Positions 16,450-24,240 of a DNA stretch of 64,000 bases are shown piece by piece. Position 1 is the first letter of the stretch; each line of letters opens with the position of its first letter. Made by a program: the position numbers and the translations under genes. The notes beneath the pieces were generated by a model that worked only from the letters and a program-made list of their open reading frames with translations, had not been told where the DNA came from and did not search any database. The stretch is from CAZRRV01 sp045660865 (GTDB lineage: Bacteria; Bacillota; Clostridia; Oscillospirales; Acutalibacteraceae): assembly GCA_045660865.1 (NCBI GenBank), contig JAZREP010000011.1, positions 16,822-80,821 on the forward strand, read 5' to 3'.

Positions 16450-18540
16450 TTAAACTCTGAAAGTTAAGTCGCCGTAGCTGGGGACCGGCCAGTAATCCTC
16501 TGCGGTTATTGACTCAGCAGTATCAACATAAAGACGTAGCTTATCCATAAGAGGCAATACCTCGTCGTGGTAAAGACGAGCTTGCTCGTATGCATCCTTA
16601 GTGTTTGCTGCCTTTGTTTCGGTTTCACTGAGAAGATTAACAGTGCTGTAAATCTTTTCTGAGAGTTTGGAAAGACGAACGATAAGGTCGCTTTCAGCTG
16701 TGCAAATGATTTCGGCGCTTACTGTCTTTTTGGAAATTACTGTGTTAGATAATTCAGCCGTGTATGCAAAAATAGCGGGCAAATAATCTTTTTTAACCAT
16801 ATCAATCATTGTTAAAGATTCGATATTGATAATTTTTGAGTAATTTTCAAGTAAGATACCGTATTTTGACATCAATTCAGATTCCGAATAAACCTTATGC
16901 TCGCTGAAAAGTTTAATGCTCTTTTCGGTGATTAAAATGGGGAGGGCATCAACAGTTGATTCTAAGTTAAGTAAGCCTCTCTTTTCGGCCTCTTCTTTCC
17001 ATTCCTCTGAGTAACCGTTGCCGTTGAATAAAATGCGCTTGTGCTCAGAAATTGTCTTTTTAACAAGAGCGTTCATTGCATCTTTAAAGTTCTCGGCATT
17101 CTCAAGCTCGTCAGCAAATTCTTTTAATTCCTCTGCAACAATTGTATTTAATACAATGTTCGGGTCGGCAACCGAAGCGGTAGAGCCGAGCATACGGAAT
17201 TCAAATTTATTTCCTGTAAATGCAAAGGGGGAAGTACGGTTGCGGTCAGAGTTATCCTTCGGGAATGAGGGGAGAACGTCAACACCCAATTCCATCTTAG
17301 GCATCTTTGCGCTGGAATAATGCTCGCCGCTTACAATGGCATCTAAAATGGCTTCAAGCTCGTCACCAACAAACATTGATATAATTGCGGGCGGAGCCTC
17401 ACCTGAGCCTAAACGGTGGTCATTGCCGGCAGATGCAACCGAAACACGAAGCAGGTCTTGGTATTCGTCAACAGCTTTTATAACTGCCGCTAAGAAAAGC
17501 AAGAATTGTGCGTTTTCAGCAGGGGTTTTACCGGGGTCAAGCAGATTAACACCTGTGTCGGTAGAAAGTGACCAGTTATTGTGCTTACCGCTTCCGTTTA
17601 TACCTGCAAACGGCTTTTCGTGTAAAAGGCAGGTCAATTTATGCTTTTGTGCTACCTTTTTCATCAATTCCATTGTAAGTTGATTGTGGTCGGTAGCAAT
17701 ATTGGTTGTAGAATATATCGGAGCAAGCTCGTGTTGTGCAGGAGCCGCCTCGTTGTGCTTGGTCTTGGCTAAAACACCAAGTTTCCAAAGCTCAGCATCA
17801 AGGTCTTTCATATATTCTGAAATACGGGGCTTAATAGCACCAAAATAATGGTCATCAAGCTCTTGACCCTTAGGCGCAGGAGCGCCGAACAGAGTTCTGC
17901 CGCAATAAATTAAATCCTTGCGGAGTTCATAGTTGCTTTCATCAATCAAGAAATATTCTTGCTCAGCACCCACAGTTGTTATAATGCGCTTTGCTGTGGT
18001 GTTGCCAAAAAGCTTAAGTATACGAAGACCTTGTTCGTTAATAGCCTCCATAGAACGAAGCAGGGGAGTCTTTTTGTCAAGCACTTCGCCTGTGTAAGAA
18101 CAAAACGCTGTGGGTATGCATAAAATATTATCTTTAATAAATGCATAAGAGGTCGGGTCCCAAGCAGTGTAGCCTCTGGCTTCAAAGGTTGCTCTCAAGC
18201 CGCCGGAAGGGAAGCTGGATGCATCGGGTTCACCCTTAATTAACTCCTTACCGGAAAACTCCATAATTACGTGTCCGTCATCGGTAGGAGTGATAAAACT
18301 ATCGTGTTTTTCGGCAGTTATGCCGGTCATGGGTTGAAACCAATGGGTGAAATGTGTTGCACCTTTTTCAAGCGCCCAATCCTTCATAGTGTTAGCAACC
18401 GTGTTTGCAACCCTAAGGTCAAGCGGTTTGCCGTCGTGAATGGTCTTTTTAAGCGCCTTGTAGGTTTCTTTAGGCAGACGCTCTTTCATAGTAGCGTCAT
18501 TAAATACATTACAGCCAAAAATTTCGGTTACTGTATTCAT
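16450..18540 (-). CDS. glnN: Glutamine synthetase type III
   Basis: ATP-dependent condensation of ammonia and glutamate; GlnN is the long dodecameric form found in Bacteroidetes, cyanobacteria and Clostridia. The 696-aa length is typical for type III (about 700, against 450 for type I). Visible motifs include EVLDKKTPLLRSM, NEAAPAQHELAP, the catalytic block KHNNWSLSTD and the NDHRLGSGEAPPAI stretch. The start was set at the ATG ending at 18540, because GGAGG lies just before it; the upstream GTG at 18558 overlaps this ribosome site. It has a consensus sigma-A promoter and is transcribed alone. No glnR or tnrA box is evident. Confidence 0.97.
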   Translation of the reverse strand: MNTVTEIFGCNVFNDATMKERLPKETYKALKKTIHDGKPLDLRVANTVANTMKDWALEKGATHFTHWFQPMTGITAEKHDSFITPTDDGHVIMEFSGKELIKGEPDASSFPSGGLRATFEARGYTAWDPTSYAFIKDNILCIPTAFCSYTGEVLDKKTPLLRSMEAINEQGLRILKLFGNTTAKRIITTVGAEQEYFLIDESNYELRKDLIYCGRTLFGAPAPKGQELDDHYFGAIKPRISEYMKDLDAELWKLGVLAKTKHNEAAPAQHELAPIYSTTNIATDHNQLTMELMKKVAQKHKLTCLLHEKPFAGINGSGKHNNWSLSTDTGVNLLDPGKTPAENAQFLLFLAAVIKAVDEYQDLLRVSVASAGNDHRLGSGEAPPAIISMFVGDELEAILDAIVSGEHYSSAKMPKMELGVDVLPSFPKDNSDRNRTSPFAFTGNKFEFRMLGSTASVADPNIVLNTIVAEELKEFADELENAENFKDAMNALVKKTISEHKRILFNGNGYSEEWKEEAEKRGLLNLESTVDALPILITEKSIKLFSEHKVYSESELMSKYGILLENYSKIINIESLTMIDMVKKDYLPAIFAYTAELSNTVISKKTVSAEIICTAESDLIVRLSKLSEKIYSTVNLLSETETKAANTKDAYEQARLYHDEVLPLMDKLRLYVDTAESITAEDYWPVPSYGDLTFRV

Positions 18541-18582
18541 AGTGTTACCTCCGTTCACAGTACCAATTTTATTGATAATATC

Positions 18583-18611
18583 ATTATATGCTTAATTTTT
18601 AAAACTGTCAA
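18583..18611 (-). promoter_or_regulatory. Consensus sigma-A promoter of glnN
   Basis: On the minus strand: TTGACA (18606-18611), 17 bp, TATAAT (18583-18588). Both boxes are perfect, which indicates strong basal transcription. Confidence 0.88.
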
Positions 18612-18731
18612 GGCTACAAAGTGAGTTGTTTAGATGGTTTTGCATAATTTTATTAAGTAAATGTAGCAAAACGCCTATAATATTAAAAATCTGTCGTTAT
18701 ATAATATGTAAAGTTTGAAATTAAGTTTATA

Positions 18732-18760
18732 TTTACAATTATAAATTTTAGTTGTATAAT
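18732..18760 (+). promoter_or_regulatory. Sigma-A promoter of the capA-like gene
   Basis: TTTACA (18732-18737), 17 bp, TATAAT (18755-18760), about 55 bp before the ATG. The rest of the 276-bp region between glnN and this gene is AT-rich, with no further structure that I can support. Confidence 0.65.
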
Positions 18761-18815
18761 ATTTTAAACTACTATATTAGACGCTTTTTGCTATTCTTAT
18801 GGGGGATGTAAAATA

Positions 18816-20120
18816 ATGGCTAAAACTAAAAGTCATCGTTCAAAACCTGAATTTAAGCTTTTTTGTGCAGTGCTTGCGGTGCTTATTGTCGGCTTATCAA
18901 TTTTTGCGATAAATTCAAAATCCGGCAAAGACAAGGATAAAAACAGTTCATCACAATCCTCGCAAGCTCAGGTTTCTTCAGAGGAAAAAGAGCCTATTTC
19001 CGTTACATTAGGTTGTACAGGTGATATTTTAATACACAAACCTATTTTTAGGGCGTACAGTGCTTCGGGTTATGACTTTAACGATATGTTTAAATATGTA
19101 AACCCCTATTTTTCGAAATATGATTATATGGTGGCAAACCTTGAAGTAACATTGGCAGGCGAAGGCAGGGAGTATTGGGGTTATCCTACTTTTAATTCAC
19201 CCGATACTATTGTTGATGCAGCCCAGCAAAATGGTGTGGATATGCTTTTGACTGCTAATAACCATTGCTACGATACCGGTAAAAATGGCTTTTACCGTAC
19301 TCTTGAGGTTTTAAACCAAAAGCAAATTGACCATATCGGCACACGTGCAGAGACCGATTTGCCGTATTTGGTTAAAGACGTAAACGGCATAAAGTTTGGT
19401 CTTATTAACTACACGTACGAAACCCAGCGCTATAACGGCAGAAAAACCTTAAACGGCCTTGCTATGCAGTCAGAGGTCGAAACCCTTGTAAATTCCTTTA
19501 ATTATAGCGATTTAGATGCGTTTTACTCAGAGCTTTCAACTCATATTGAGTCTATGAAAACTGATGGGGCAGAGGTTGTAATTCTTTATATCCATTGGGG
19601 AAATGAATATAAAACTTCACCCAACAGCAATCAAACATCTATGGCGAAGCGAATTGCAGACTTAGGCGTTGACGTAATCGTTGGCGGTCACCCTCACGTT
19701 GTTGAGCCGATAGAGGTTATTAAGTCTGAGGTTACAGGTAAACAAACAGTCTGTTTGTACTCTTTGGGTAATGCTGTATCAAATCAGCGAATTGCCTTTA
19801 TGAACCTTAAAACAGGACACACAGAGGATGGTATGATTTTTGAAACCACTTTCACAAAAAATCCTGATGGAAGCATTATTCTTGATAAAATTAACGTTGT
19901 TCCCATTTGGGTAAATATGCATACTGATAGTTCTAAGCATTATCATATGCTGCCTCTCGATAAAGCTTTAGATTGGCAATCAACCTTTAATATCAATGCG
20001 CAAACTGCCGCAAAAGCACAAAAATCATATGACAGAACAATGGAAATTGTTAATGCCGGTCTTGCTCAGTTCGATGGCGAGTATGTAAAACAAAACATTA
20101 ACAAACAAATGGAGAAATAA
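18816..20120 (+). CDS. CapA/PgsA-family metallophosphatase-like protein, membrane anchored
   Basis: Member of the PGA_cap family, named after poly-gamma-glutamate capsule protein CapA, with a calcineurin-like phosphoesterase fold. The 434-aa protein has a basic N-terminus, one signal-anchor helix (about 18-37), a Ser/Lys-rich linker, then the domain with metal-binding motifs GCTGDILIHKP, ANLEVTLAG, ANNHCYDTG, YIHWGNEY and GGHPHVVEP. No capB or capC homologues lie beside it, so a capsule role is doubtful; stand-alone members are common in Clostridia and their substrate is unknown. It is probably on the outer face of the membrane. The DUF554 gene follows after 1 bp and is likely co-transcribed. 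Confidence 0.88.
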   Translation: MAKTKSHRSKPEFKLFCAVLAVLIVGLSIFAINSKSGKDKDKNSSSQSSQAQVSSEEKEPISVTLGCTGDILIHKPIFRAYSASGYDFNDMFKYVNPYFSKYDYMVANLEVTLAGEGREYWGYPTFNSPDTIVDAAQQNGVDMLLTANNHCYDTGKNGFYRTLEVLNQKQIDHIGTRAETDLPYLVKDVNGIKFGLINYTYETQRYNGRKTLNGLAMQSEVETLVNSFNYSDLDAFYSELSTHIESMKTDGAEVVILYIHWGNEYKTSPNSNQTSMAKRIADLGVDVIVGGHPHVVEPIEVIKSEVTGKQTVCLYSLGNAVSNQRIAFMNLKTGHTEDGMIFETTFTKNPDGSIILDKINVVPIWVNMHTDSSKHYHMLPLDKALDWQSTFNINAQTAAKAQKSYDRTMEIVNAGLAQFDGEYVKQNINKQMEK

Positions 20121-20121
20121 A

Positions 20122-20817
20122 ATGTTAGGCGTAATCGTAAATGTTTTGGCGGTGCTTTTGGGTGGCACTCTGGGTTTATTGTTGAAAAAAGGCTTACCGC
20201 AAAAAATCTCCACCGCAACAATGACCGCAATAGGCTTGTGTGTTGCCTACATCGGTATAGATGGTATGCTCGATGGCGAAAATACTATTGTTTTGATTTT
20301 CTCTGCGGTATTAGGCTTACTTTTGGGTACATTACTTAATTTAGATGGTAAACTAAAAGCATTGGGTGATGCACTTAATAACCGCTTTTCTAAAAACAAA
20401 GGCAATATATCAGAAGGGTTCGTAACAGCAAGCCTTCTGTTTTGTGTCGGCGCAATGGCAATAGTCGGCTCGCTCAATTCGGCTTTATCGGGTAACCACA
20501 GTATTATATACACTAAGTCTTTTATTGATGCTATATCTGCCTTGATACTGTCTACTACGCTTGGCGTTGGAGTTCTCTTTTCTGCTGCCAGTGTATTTGT
20601 TTATCAAGGCGCACTCGTCTTGTTGGCATCGCAGCTGAAATCTATTTTAGAAACTGCGGTTATCAATGAAATAACCTGTGTTGGCTCGCTTATAATTTTA
20701 GCGCTTGGATTGAATTTGGCAGGTATAACCAAATTTAAAGTGGCAAATTTCCTCCCGTCAATTATAATTGCTCCCTTTGCATATTATCTTTTTAATTGGG
20801 TGCTGTCATTTTTTTAA
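20122..20817 (+). CDS. DUF554 (YdfK-like) integral membrane protein
   Basis: A 231-aa membrane protein with about six or seven hydrophobic helices. It has the DUF554 signatures: N-terminal NVLAVLLGGTLGLLLKKGLP, a middle SLLFCVGAMAIVGSL stretch, and a C-terminal helix followed by FLPSIIIAP. The function of the family is not established; an amino-acid or ion transport role has been suggested only by topology. It starts 1 bp after the capA-like stop, so the two form an operon. No clear terminator is seen before the tRNA promoter that follows. Confidence 0.85.
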   Translation: MLGVIVNVLAVLLGGTLGLLLKKGLPQKISTATMTAIGLCVAYIGIDGMLDGENTIVLIFSAVLGLLLGTLLNLDGKLKALGDALNNRFSKNKGNISEGFVTASLLFCVGAMAIVGSLNSALSGNHSIIYTKSFIDAISALILSTTLGVGVLFSAASVFVYQGALVLLASQLKSILETAVINEITCVGSLIILALGLNLAGITKFKVANFLPSIIIAPFAYYLFNWVLSFF

Positions 20818-20836
20818 AGTTTTTAATAATAATGTG

Positions 20837-20864
20837 TTGACAAATTGGCTCATTTTGTTATAAT
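20837..20864 (+). promoter_or_regulatory. Strong sigma-A promoter of tRNA-Leu
   Basis: TTGACA (20837-20842), 16 bp, TATAAT (20859-20864), with an extended -10 TG at 20856-20857. It lies 15 bp before the mature tRNA, as expected for a stable RNA. Confidence 0.85.
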
Positions 20865-20878
20865 AGTTAAGTCAACTC

Positions 20879-20965
20879 GCCGCTGTGGTGGAATAGGCAG
20901 ACACAAGGGACTTAAAATCCCTCGGTAGCGATACCGTACCGGTTCAAGTCCGGTCAGCGGCACCA
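20879..20965 (+). tRNA. tRNA-Leu (anticodon UAA)
   Basis: Class II tRNA with acceptor stem GCCGCTG / CAGCGGC, discriminator A and encoded CCA (20963-20965). The anticodon arm AGGGA-CTTAAAA-TCCCT gives anticodon TAA, which reads UUA and UUG. A variable arm (CGGTAGCGATACCG) confirms the Leu class, and the T loop is GGTTCAAGTCC. It is transcribed alone between its own promoter and terminator. Confidence 0.97.
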
Positions 20966-20968
20966 AAC

Positions 20969-21003
20969 AAAAATCCGTTCTCGTATGAGAGCGGATTTTT
21001 GTT
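20969..21003 (+). terminator. Terminator after tRNA-Leu
   Basis: Stem AAAAATCCGTTCTC / GAGAGCGGATTTTT with loop GTAT and one G-U pair, followed by further T. Confidence 0.88.
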
Positions 21004-21054
21004 TATTGTATTTTTTTAAATATTAGTTTATAATAATATTGATGAGGTGAGACT

Positions 21055-21252
21055 ATGAAAATAACCTTAAATCCTGATAAGGAAATTGTTAAACTTATTA
21101 AAGATGGTCTTAAAGAAAAAGGCGGATACTGTCCTTGCGTTATTGAAAAAAGCGAGGATACAAAATGTATGTGCAAAGAGTTTAAAGAGCAAATAAAAGA
21201 CCCCGATTTTGAGGGCTTTTGCCATTGTAGATTATATTATAAATCAAAATAA
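21055..21252 (+). CDS. Ferredoxin-thioredoxin reductase catalytic-chain-like FeS protein
   Basis: A 65-aa protein with three CxC motifs: CPC (26-28), CMC (38-40) and CHC (56-58). Six cysteines in this pattern define the catalytic beta chain of ferredoxin-thioredoxin reductase, where a 4Fe-4S cluster next to an active disulfide passes electrons from ferredoxin to thioredoxin. Compared with the plant enzyme the middle pair is shifted toward the N-terminus while the outer span (26 to 58) is the same. No variable-chain gene is nearby. The next gene, 13 bp away, is thioredoxin, the natural partner, which supports a light-independent ferredoxin-thioredoxin route in an anaerobe. Activity itself is inferred. 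Confidence 0.8.
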   Translation: MKITLNPDKEIVKLIKDGLKEKGGYCPCVIEKSEDTKCMCKEFKEQIKDPDFEGFCHCRLYYKSK

Positions 21253-21265
21253 AGGAGTGCTTTAA

Positions 21266-21577
21266 ATGGCTGAAATTAAAATCACCAAGGATAATTTTAA
21301 CGATATTATATCAAATTCCAAATTACCGATACTTATAGATTTTTGGGCCACCTGGTGCGGTCCTTGTAAAATGATTGCTCCTATTATTGAGGAAATTGCC
21401 GAAGAGTATGAAGGTGAAATTATAGTCGGCAAGGTTAATGTTGATGAGGAGCAGCAAATAGCTTCTTTATTTCAAATTAGAAGTATACCAACACTTGCTG
21501 TTGTTAAGGATGGCAAGGTTGAAAATACAGCGGTAGGCTTTATGTCTAAATCTGAAGTTTTAGAGCTTATAAAATAA
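21266..21577 (+). CDS. trxA: Thioredoxin
   Basis: A 103-aa cytosolic dithiol protein with the active site WCGPC (Cys31 and Cys34), the conserved DFWATW before it, and the cis-Pro in IPTLAV. AAAGGAG precedes the ATG. It is encoded directly after the FTR-like protein, so it may be reduced by ferredoxin and not, or not only, by an NADPH thioredoxin reductase; no trxB is present in the window. HAD phosphatase follows after 10 bp. Confidence 0.95.
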   Translation: MAEIKITKDNFNDIISNSKLPILIDFWATWCGPCKMIAPIIEEIAEEYEGEIIVGKVNVDEEQQIASLFQIRSIPTLAVVKDGKVENTAVGFMSKSEVLELIK

Positions 21578-21587
21578 GGAGAACATT

Positions 21588-22238
21588 GTGTCATATTCAA
21601 CTTTATTATTTGACCTTGACGGAACCCTAACCGACCCGAAAGAGGGAATAGTCAATTCAATTATTTATTCTTTGAAAAAGTATGAAATAACTGAAAATGA
21701 CCGACAAAAACTTTTAAAGTTTATAGGCCCGCCTTTAACCGAATCGTACAGCAAGTATTATGGCTTTTCACAAGAGGAAGCCTATCGTGCCGTTGACTAT
21801 TATAGAGAGTATTATTCTGTTAAGGGTATTTTTGAAAATCATCTTTATGACGGTATAGCCGATATGTTAATTACATTGAAGAATGCAGGTAAAAGAATTG
21901 TTTTGGCAACCTCAAAGCCGGAAGTTTATGCAAAACAGATTTTAGAGCATTTTAAAATTGACACCTATTTCGATTTTGTCGGTGGCAGTACACTTGACGG
22001 TTCACGAGTTAAAAAAAGTGACGTTATAGAATATGTGCTGGCTAATTTACAATTACCCGACAAGAAAGAAATAGTAATGATTGGTGACAGAGAGCACGAT
22101 ATAATCGGTGCAAATCAAAACGGCTTAGACAGTATCGGCGTGCTTTTCGGCTACGGCACCAAGCAGGAGCTTTTTGATGCAGGCGCTACACATATTGTGG
22201 AAACAGTTAAAGATTTGCAAGAATTACTGTTAAAATAA
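21588..22238 (+). CDS. HAD-superfamily phosphatase, phosphoglycolate phosphatase-like
   Basis: A 216-aa class IA haloacid-dehalogenase hydrolase with nucleophile motif DLDGT (Asp9, Asp11), TSKP in motif II, Lys in motif III and the acidic GDREHD motif IV. A helical cap of about 60 residues sits between motifs I and II. The nearest named relatives are Gph and PpaX, but substrates in this group cannot be read from sequence; nucleoside monophosphates or phosphoglycolate are possible. The start is GTG after AAGGAG. It is the last gene of the FTR-trxA transcript. Confidence 0.85.
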   Translation: MSYSTLLFDLDGTLTDPKEGIVNSIIYSLKKYEITENDRQKLLKFIGPPLTESYSKYYGFSQEEAYRAVDYYREYYSVKGIFENHLYDGIADMLITLKNAGKRIVLATSKPEVYAKQILEHFKIDTYFDFVGGSTLDGSRVKKSDVIEYVLANLQLPDKKEIVMIGDREHDIIGANQNGLDSIGVLFGYGTKQELFDAGATHIVETVKDLQELLLK

Positions 22239-22283
22239 AAACAACCTAAAGGGGAGGTTAAATCCCTTTTAGGTTGTTTTTTT
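22237..22283. terminator. Bidirectional terminator between HAD gene and abrB-like gene
   Basis: Stem AAAACAACCTAAA(A)GGG / CCCTTTTAGGTTGTTTT with a GAGGTTAAAT loop region, flanked by A and T runs. It lies between convergent genes. Confidence 0.85.
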
Positions 22284-22287
22284 AATG

Positions 22288-22533
22288 TTATATTTTTTTC
22301 AGTTCGTCCAGACAGTTACGGCAAAACAACTTGTTTTTATAGCTTGTTATACCGTCAAATCCGCCGCAGATACAACAACTAGGTTGATACTTTTTGAGAA
22401 TAATGGAATCATCATCAACAAAGATTTCGAAACAGTCTCTATCATCTTCAATTCCTAAGCTGTTGCGCAATTCTTTTGGTATAACAACACGCCCTAACGA
22501 ATCAACTTTTCTTGTTATTCCTGTTGCTCTCAT
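22288..22533 (-). CDS. AbrB/SpoVT-type transition-state regulator with C-terminal zinc ribbon
   Basis: An 81-aa DNA-binding protein. Residues 1-50 are a SpoVT-AbrB swapped-hairpin domain (RKVDSLGRVVIPKELRNSLG), the same fold as AbrB, Abh and SpoVT. Residues 53-74 hold CxxC and CxxC (Cys53/56 and 71/74), a likely zinc ribbon that Bacillus AbrB lacks. In Bacillota such proteins repress stationary-phase and sporulation genes during growth. Its promoter contains a perfect inverted repeat over the -35 box, so autoregulation is plausible. The gene is monocistronic; the direct targets are unknown. Confidence 0.9.
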   Translation of the reverse strand: MRATGITRKVDSLGRVVIPKELRNSLGIEDDRDCFEIFVDDDSIILKKYQPSCCICGGFDGITSYKNKLFCRNCLDELKKI

Positions 22534-22561
22534 AATCGTTCCTCCCGCAAACTTTTACAAC

Positions 22562-22590
22562 ATTATACCATAATTGACAAAAATTGTCAA
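22562..22590 (-). promoter_or_regulatory. Sigma-A promoter of the abrB-like gene with overlapping palindrome
   Basis: On the minus strand: TTGACA (22585-22590), 17 bp, TATAAT (22562-22567) with an extended -10 TGG. The palindrome TTGACAA-TTT-TTGTCAA (22574-22590) covers the -35 box and part of the spacer, the position of a repressor site. Confidence 0.85.
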
Positions 22591-22617
22591 TAATCATTGC
22601 AAAATGCGGAAGAAAAA

Positions 22618-22806
22618 CTAATTATAAATATTGTCAACTAATTTCTTTAAATCATCTTCACTTTCAACTTTTGCACCGCTTTGCAAAATAGTTTCCTGCA
22701 ACATAAGCGGAAGACCGTTAAAGAATGGGGAACTTTGTAATGAAAAGCTGTTGCTGTCATTTGCGCCCGATACCGAAACCGGTGATATCGGAATATAATT
22801 ATCCAT
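22618..22806 (-). CDS. Small hypothetical protein, 62 aa
   Basis: An ORF with a strong ribosome site (CGGAGGTG, 9 bases before ATG 22806), which is the main reason to accept it. The product is soluble and mildly acidic: a Ser/Asn/Pro-rich first half (YIPISPVSVSGANDSNSF) and a C-terminal half that could form a helix ending LKKLVDNIYN. I recognise no family. It follows the PFL gene on the same strand, but its ribosome site lies in the 3' arm of a terminator-like hairpin (see 22807-22860), so expression is likely conditional. It could also be an overpredicted ORF. Confidence 0.45.
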   Translation of the reverse strand: MDNYIPISPVSVSGANDSNSFSLQSSPFFNGLPLMLQETILQSGAKVESEDDLKKLVDNIYN

Positions 22807-22860
22807 AAAAAATTCACCTCCGTTTATAGCATAACCAAAAATGTCGTAAACAGAGGTGAA
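22807..22860 (-). terminator. Terminator-like hairpin containing the small ORF's ribosome site
   Basis: On the minus strand a 14-bp stem TTCACCTCTGTTTA / TAAACGGAGGTGAA (one U-G pair; arms 22847-22860 and 22813-22826, loop 20 nt) is followed directly by TTTTTT. It would end the ACT-PFL transcript. The 3' arm holds GGAGGTG, the Shine-Dalgarno of the 62-aa ORF that starts 6 bases later. Confidence 0.7.
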
Positions 22861-22870
22861 ATTTATAAAT

Positions 22871-24229
22871 TTAATTTTTTAAGCTCTGCAAGGGAGCTGG
22901 GATTCTGCCGCCGCGTGCAATAAACTTTTTGTTGGAATAAGGATTAACATTCATAACAGGGCCGCCTCCAAGTAGACCGCCGAATGAAAGTGTGTCACCA
23001 ACTTTTTTGCCGATTGCGGGGATAAGACGAACGGCAGTGGTTTTACTGTTAACCATACCAATTGCGGCTTCGTCAGCAATGATACCCGAAATAATGCAAT
23101 CTTCTGTGTCGCCGGGGATATTTATCATATCTAAGCCTACAGAACAAACTGCAGTCATAGCCTCAAGCTTTTCTAAGGTTAATGAGCCGCAGGTTGCAGC
23201 ATCAATCATACCTGCATCTTCGGTTACGGGGATAAATGCGCCCGAAAGTCCGCCGACATAAGAAGAAGCCATTACGCCACCTTTTTTAACAGCATCGTTA
23301 AGTAGAGCGAGGGCTGCTGTTGTGCCGTAAGCACCGCAAGATTCAAGACCCATTTCCTCTAAAATATGTGCAACTGAATCACCAACAGCCGGAGTAGGAG
23401 CTAAGGATAAGTCGACTATACCGAAAGGTACATAGAGTTGCTTTGAAGCTTCCATAGCAACCAACTGACCCATACGTGTAATTTTAAATGCTGTCTTTTT
23501 AATTAAATCAGCAACGCCGCCTAAATCCAAGCCTTCTGATTTTGCTAAGGCAGCACGCACAACGCCGGGACCTGAAACACCAACGTTTATAACGCAATCA
23601 GCTTCGCCAACTCCGTGAAAAGCACCAGCCATAAAGGGGTTGTCTTCAGGTGCATTACAGAATACAACCAGCTTTGCAGCACCTATACAGTTTCTGTCAG
23701 CAGTAAGTACAGCCGCTTGTTTTATAACTTTACCCATCATAGCCACTGCGTCCATATTTATACCGGCTTTTGTTGAGCCTATATTTACTGATGAACATAC
23801 ATGTTCGGTTTCACTGAGTGCTTGTGGGATGCTTTCGATAAGAGCATAATCACCGCTTGCAAAACCTTTTTGTACTAAGGCCGAGTATCCGCCAATGAAA
23901 TTTACACCAACCGCCTGTGCTGCTTTTTCCAATGTCCTTGCAAATCTAACAGGATTACTTGCGGGACAAGCGGCACAAAGCATTGCAATAGGGGTTACGG
24001 AAATTCGTTTATTGATAATGGGAATACCATATTTCTTTTCAATTTCCTCACACACGGGAACAAGACGGCTTGCGGTACGGACAATTTTTTCGTAAACTTT
24101 TTCACAAGCTTTCTCAATATCGCTGTCAATACAATCTAATAGGGAAATACCCATTGTGACAGTACGAATATCAAGATGCTCATCTTGTATCATGCGGATT
24201 GTTTCAAGAATATCAAACGTATTATACAT
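22871..24229 (-). CDS. PFL-family protein (UPF0210, DUF711)
   Basis: A 452-aa protein of the UPF0210 family, related in fold to pyruvate formate-lyase and ribonucleotide reductase barrels but without a proven reaction. Typical stretches are FDILETIRMIQDEHLDIRT at the N-terminus, GINMDAVAMMGKVIK, VGVSGPGVVRAAL and the C-terminal GGLLGGGPVM and RGGRIPAP. No glycine-radical motif is visible, so radical chemistry should not be assumed. It is the downstream partner of an ACT-domain protein 11 bp away, a pairing kept across many Bacillota and some archaea, which suggests an amino-acid-sensing two-gene unit. Confidence 0.9.
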   Translation of the reverse strand: MYNTFDILETIRMIQDEHLDIRTVTMGISLLDCIDSDIEKACEKVYEKIVRTASRLVPVCEEIEKKYGIPIINKRISVTPIAMLCAACPASNPVRFARTLEKAAQAVGVNFIGGYSALVQKGFASGDYALIESIPQALSETEHVCSSVNIGSTKAGINMDAVAMMGKVIKQAAVLTADRNCIGAAKLVVFCNAPEDNPFMAGAFHGVGEADCVINVGVSGPGVVRAALAKSEGLDLGGVADLIKKTAFKITRMGQLVAMEASKQLYVPFGIVDLSLAPTPAVGDSVAHILEEMGLESCGAYGTTAALALLNDAVKKGGVMASSYVGGLSGAFIPVTEDAGMIDAATCGSLTLEKLEAMTAVCSVGLDMINIPGDTEDCIISGIIADEAAIGMVNSKTTAVRLIPAIGKKVGDTLSFGGLLGGGPVMNVNPYSNKKFIARGGRIPAPLQSLKN

Positions 24230-24240
24230 TGTGTCCTCCG

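Noticed and set aside
17018..17683. Two adjacent plus-strand frames of 100 and 115 aa within glnN
   Set aside because: They lie antisense to conserved glutamine synthetase motifs and lack start signals.
18661..18705. Second promoter-like TATAAT upstream of the capA-like gene
   Set aside because: No acceptable -35 box at 16-18 bp; the site at 18732-18760 is better.
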